6,331 bases of DNA from an uncultured Clostridia bacterium (GTDB taxonomy: Bacteria; Bacillota; Clostridia; Oscillospirales; CAG-272). Numbering within the stretch: the stretch's first letter is position 1; the number at the start of each line of letters is the position of its first letter. The notes under the pieces are model-generated. The model saw only the letters and a list, made by a program, of their open reading frames with translations. It was not told where the DNA came from and ran no database searches. Positions 5,571-6,331 of this stretch are shown here, piece by piece. The translations under genes were made by a program, and so were the position numbers. The stretch lies in contig CAMGCN010000064.1 of NCBI GenBank assembly GCA_946040935.1, positions 1 to 6,331 on the forward strand, given 5' to 3'.

Positions 5571-6287
5571 ATGTTTTTTCAAAAGCGTCAAATGCTTTTT
5601 TCATATATGTTTTAGTGTATCTGTACCAAATGTAAAGATAATCTCCTACATCGTTGCCCACGCTGTTTTGATAAATTGCCCAAACAAACCAATAATACGC
5701 CGCGGCACATATATAAGTATAATAATAGCGTTTTTCTTTCATATCTGCCTTGTGCCCGAGATACAGGTCGATAACTTCGTCTGCTTCTTCGGGGGTATAA
5801 TCGGAACAGGCAATAAAAGTGCCCAAATCTCCTCCACGATAAGCCATTCCCGAATATTCCCAATCAATGAGATACATTTTTCCGTTTGCATCCACCAAAA
5901 AGTTGGGATCATATGTATCGCAATGGCAAAGGCATTTTTCATTATCTTCAGCCAAAATGAGCGCCTTGAGCTTTTCGATTGAATCATGCAGCTCTTTCAT
6001 ATCTTCAAACTCATTTCTGCCGCTGGACTTAAGTCTGCGCTCAAAACCGCGAATTTCTTCCCAAAGGTCGAAGGAAAATTCGGTTTTGGCACCGGAGCTG
6101 TGAAGTGTGCGTATCATACGCAGAGCTTCCCTCACCTGATCTTTGTTATGATAATCCATCGTTTCAGCATTATCAATGAAATAAGAAATTTTCCAACCTT
6201 CTTTTTGATCCATATATATAAAGGTATCATCAAGGCCCAATTCCTTTGCAACTTTCTGAGAATTTTCCTCGCTGGTACGGTTGATAT
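5569..6287 (-). CDS. LicA/choline-kinase-like phosphotransferase, 5'-truncated
   Basis: A cytoplasmic small-molecule kinase of the choline/ethanolamine kinase and aminoglycoside phosphotransferase fold; 238 residues are readable. Counting from the first whole codon at 6285, the sequence opens INRTSEENSQKVAKELGLDD, the LicA-like helix after the glycine-rich loop. Brenner's catalytic motif is HCDTYDPNF, with H121, D123 (catalytic base) and N128. The metal-binding motif is IDWEYSG with D141. AYRGGDLGTF follows, as in choline kinases. Family members are near 290-300 residues, so roughly 50-60 N-terminal residues, including the nucleotide loop, are lost beyond the adapter junction at 6288. There is no start codon in the window; the TTG at 6240 is internal to the conserved sequence. 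The substrate is uncertain: choline, ethanolamine or thiamine are reasonable, and the NCS1 neighbour makes a vitamin or amino alcohol possible. Its TAA lies 13 bases from the next start, so the three genes form an operon. Confidence 0.88.
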
Positions 6288-6331
6288 CTGTCTCTTATAC
6301 ACATCTGACGCTGCCGACGAAGGCTTAGGTG
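6288..6331 (+). other. Nextera Read 1 adapter with i5 index (artefact)
   Basis: CTGTCTCTTATACACATCT (6288-6306) is the reverse complement of the mosaic end. GACGCTGCCGACGA (6307-6320) is the reverse complement of the Read 1-side tail. AGGCTTAG (6321-6328) is the reverse complement of i5 index CTAAGCCT (the x508 index), and GTG begins the P5 primer complement. All of it is synthetic. Confidence 0.98.

Overview
The biological sequence runs from about 15 to 6287. Both ends carry untrimmed Illumina Nextera adapter, so the window is a complete assembled contig whose outer genes are cut by the library construct. Every gene I can support reads right to left (minus strand). The gene types, strong AGGAGG-type ribosome binding sites, near-consensus TTGACA/TATAAT promoters and AT-rich intergenic DNA suggest a Firmicute of the Clostridia, probably gut-associated. 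That assignment is an inference from style and content; no taxonomic marker gene is present.

Layout in the direction of transcription. (1) 6287-3946: a 5'-truncated LicA/choline-kinase-like phosphotransferase, a 63-residue single-span membrane protein, and an NCS1 (cytosine/thiamine permease family) transporter, packed tightly enough to be one operon. The last two overlap as ATGA. A rho-independent terminator follows at about 3829-3787. (2) 3945-3566: a 380-base intergenic stretch holding that terminator, two further palindromic elements, a possible relict coding scrap, and a strong promoter. (3) 3565-1819: a TPR-repeat protein overlapping by 14 bases a DUF4037 protein with a nucleotidyltransferase-like motif. 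(4) 1786-15: a consensus promoter, a leader of about 190 nt, then metN and a 3'-truncated metI, the ATPase and permease of a methionine ABC importer.

The most interesting element is the metN leader. It contains no recognisable SAM riboswitch or T-box. Instead it holds a short ORF (1727-1647) with its own Shine-Dalgarno, encoding a 26-residue peptide with five internal methionines and two cysteines, all but one residue-run of them within codons 10-21. A GNRA-capped intrinsic terminator abuts the metN ribosome binding site. An upstream segment can pair with the 5' arm of that terminator in a mutually exclusive antiterminator. This is the architecture of translation-coupled (trp/his-type) attenuation, apparently sensing charged Met-tRNA (and perhaps Cys-tRNA) to control methionine uptake.

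A second theme is uptake coupled to phosphorylation: the kinase and the NCS1 permease may import and trap one small substrate such as an amino alcohol or a thiamine-like compound, with the small membrane protein as a possible accessory subunit. The substrate cannot be told from the sequence.
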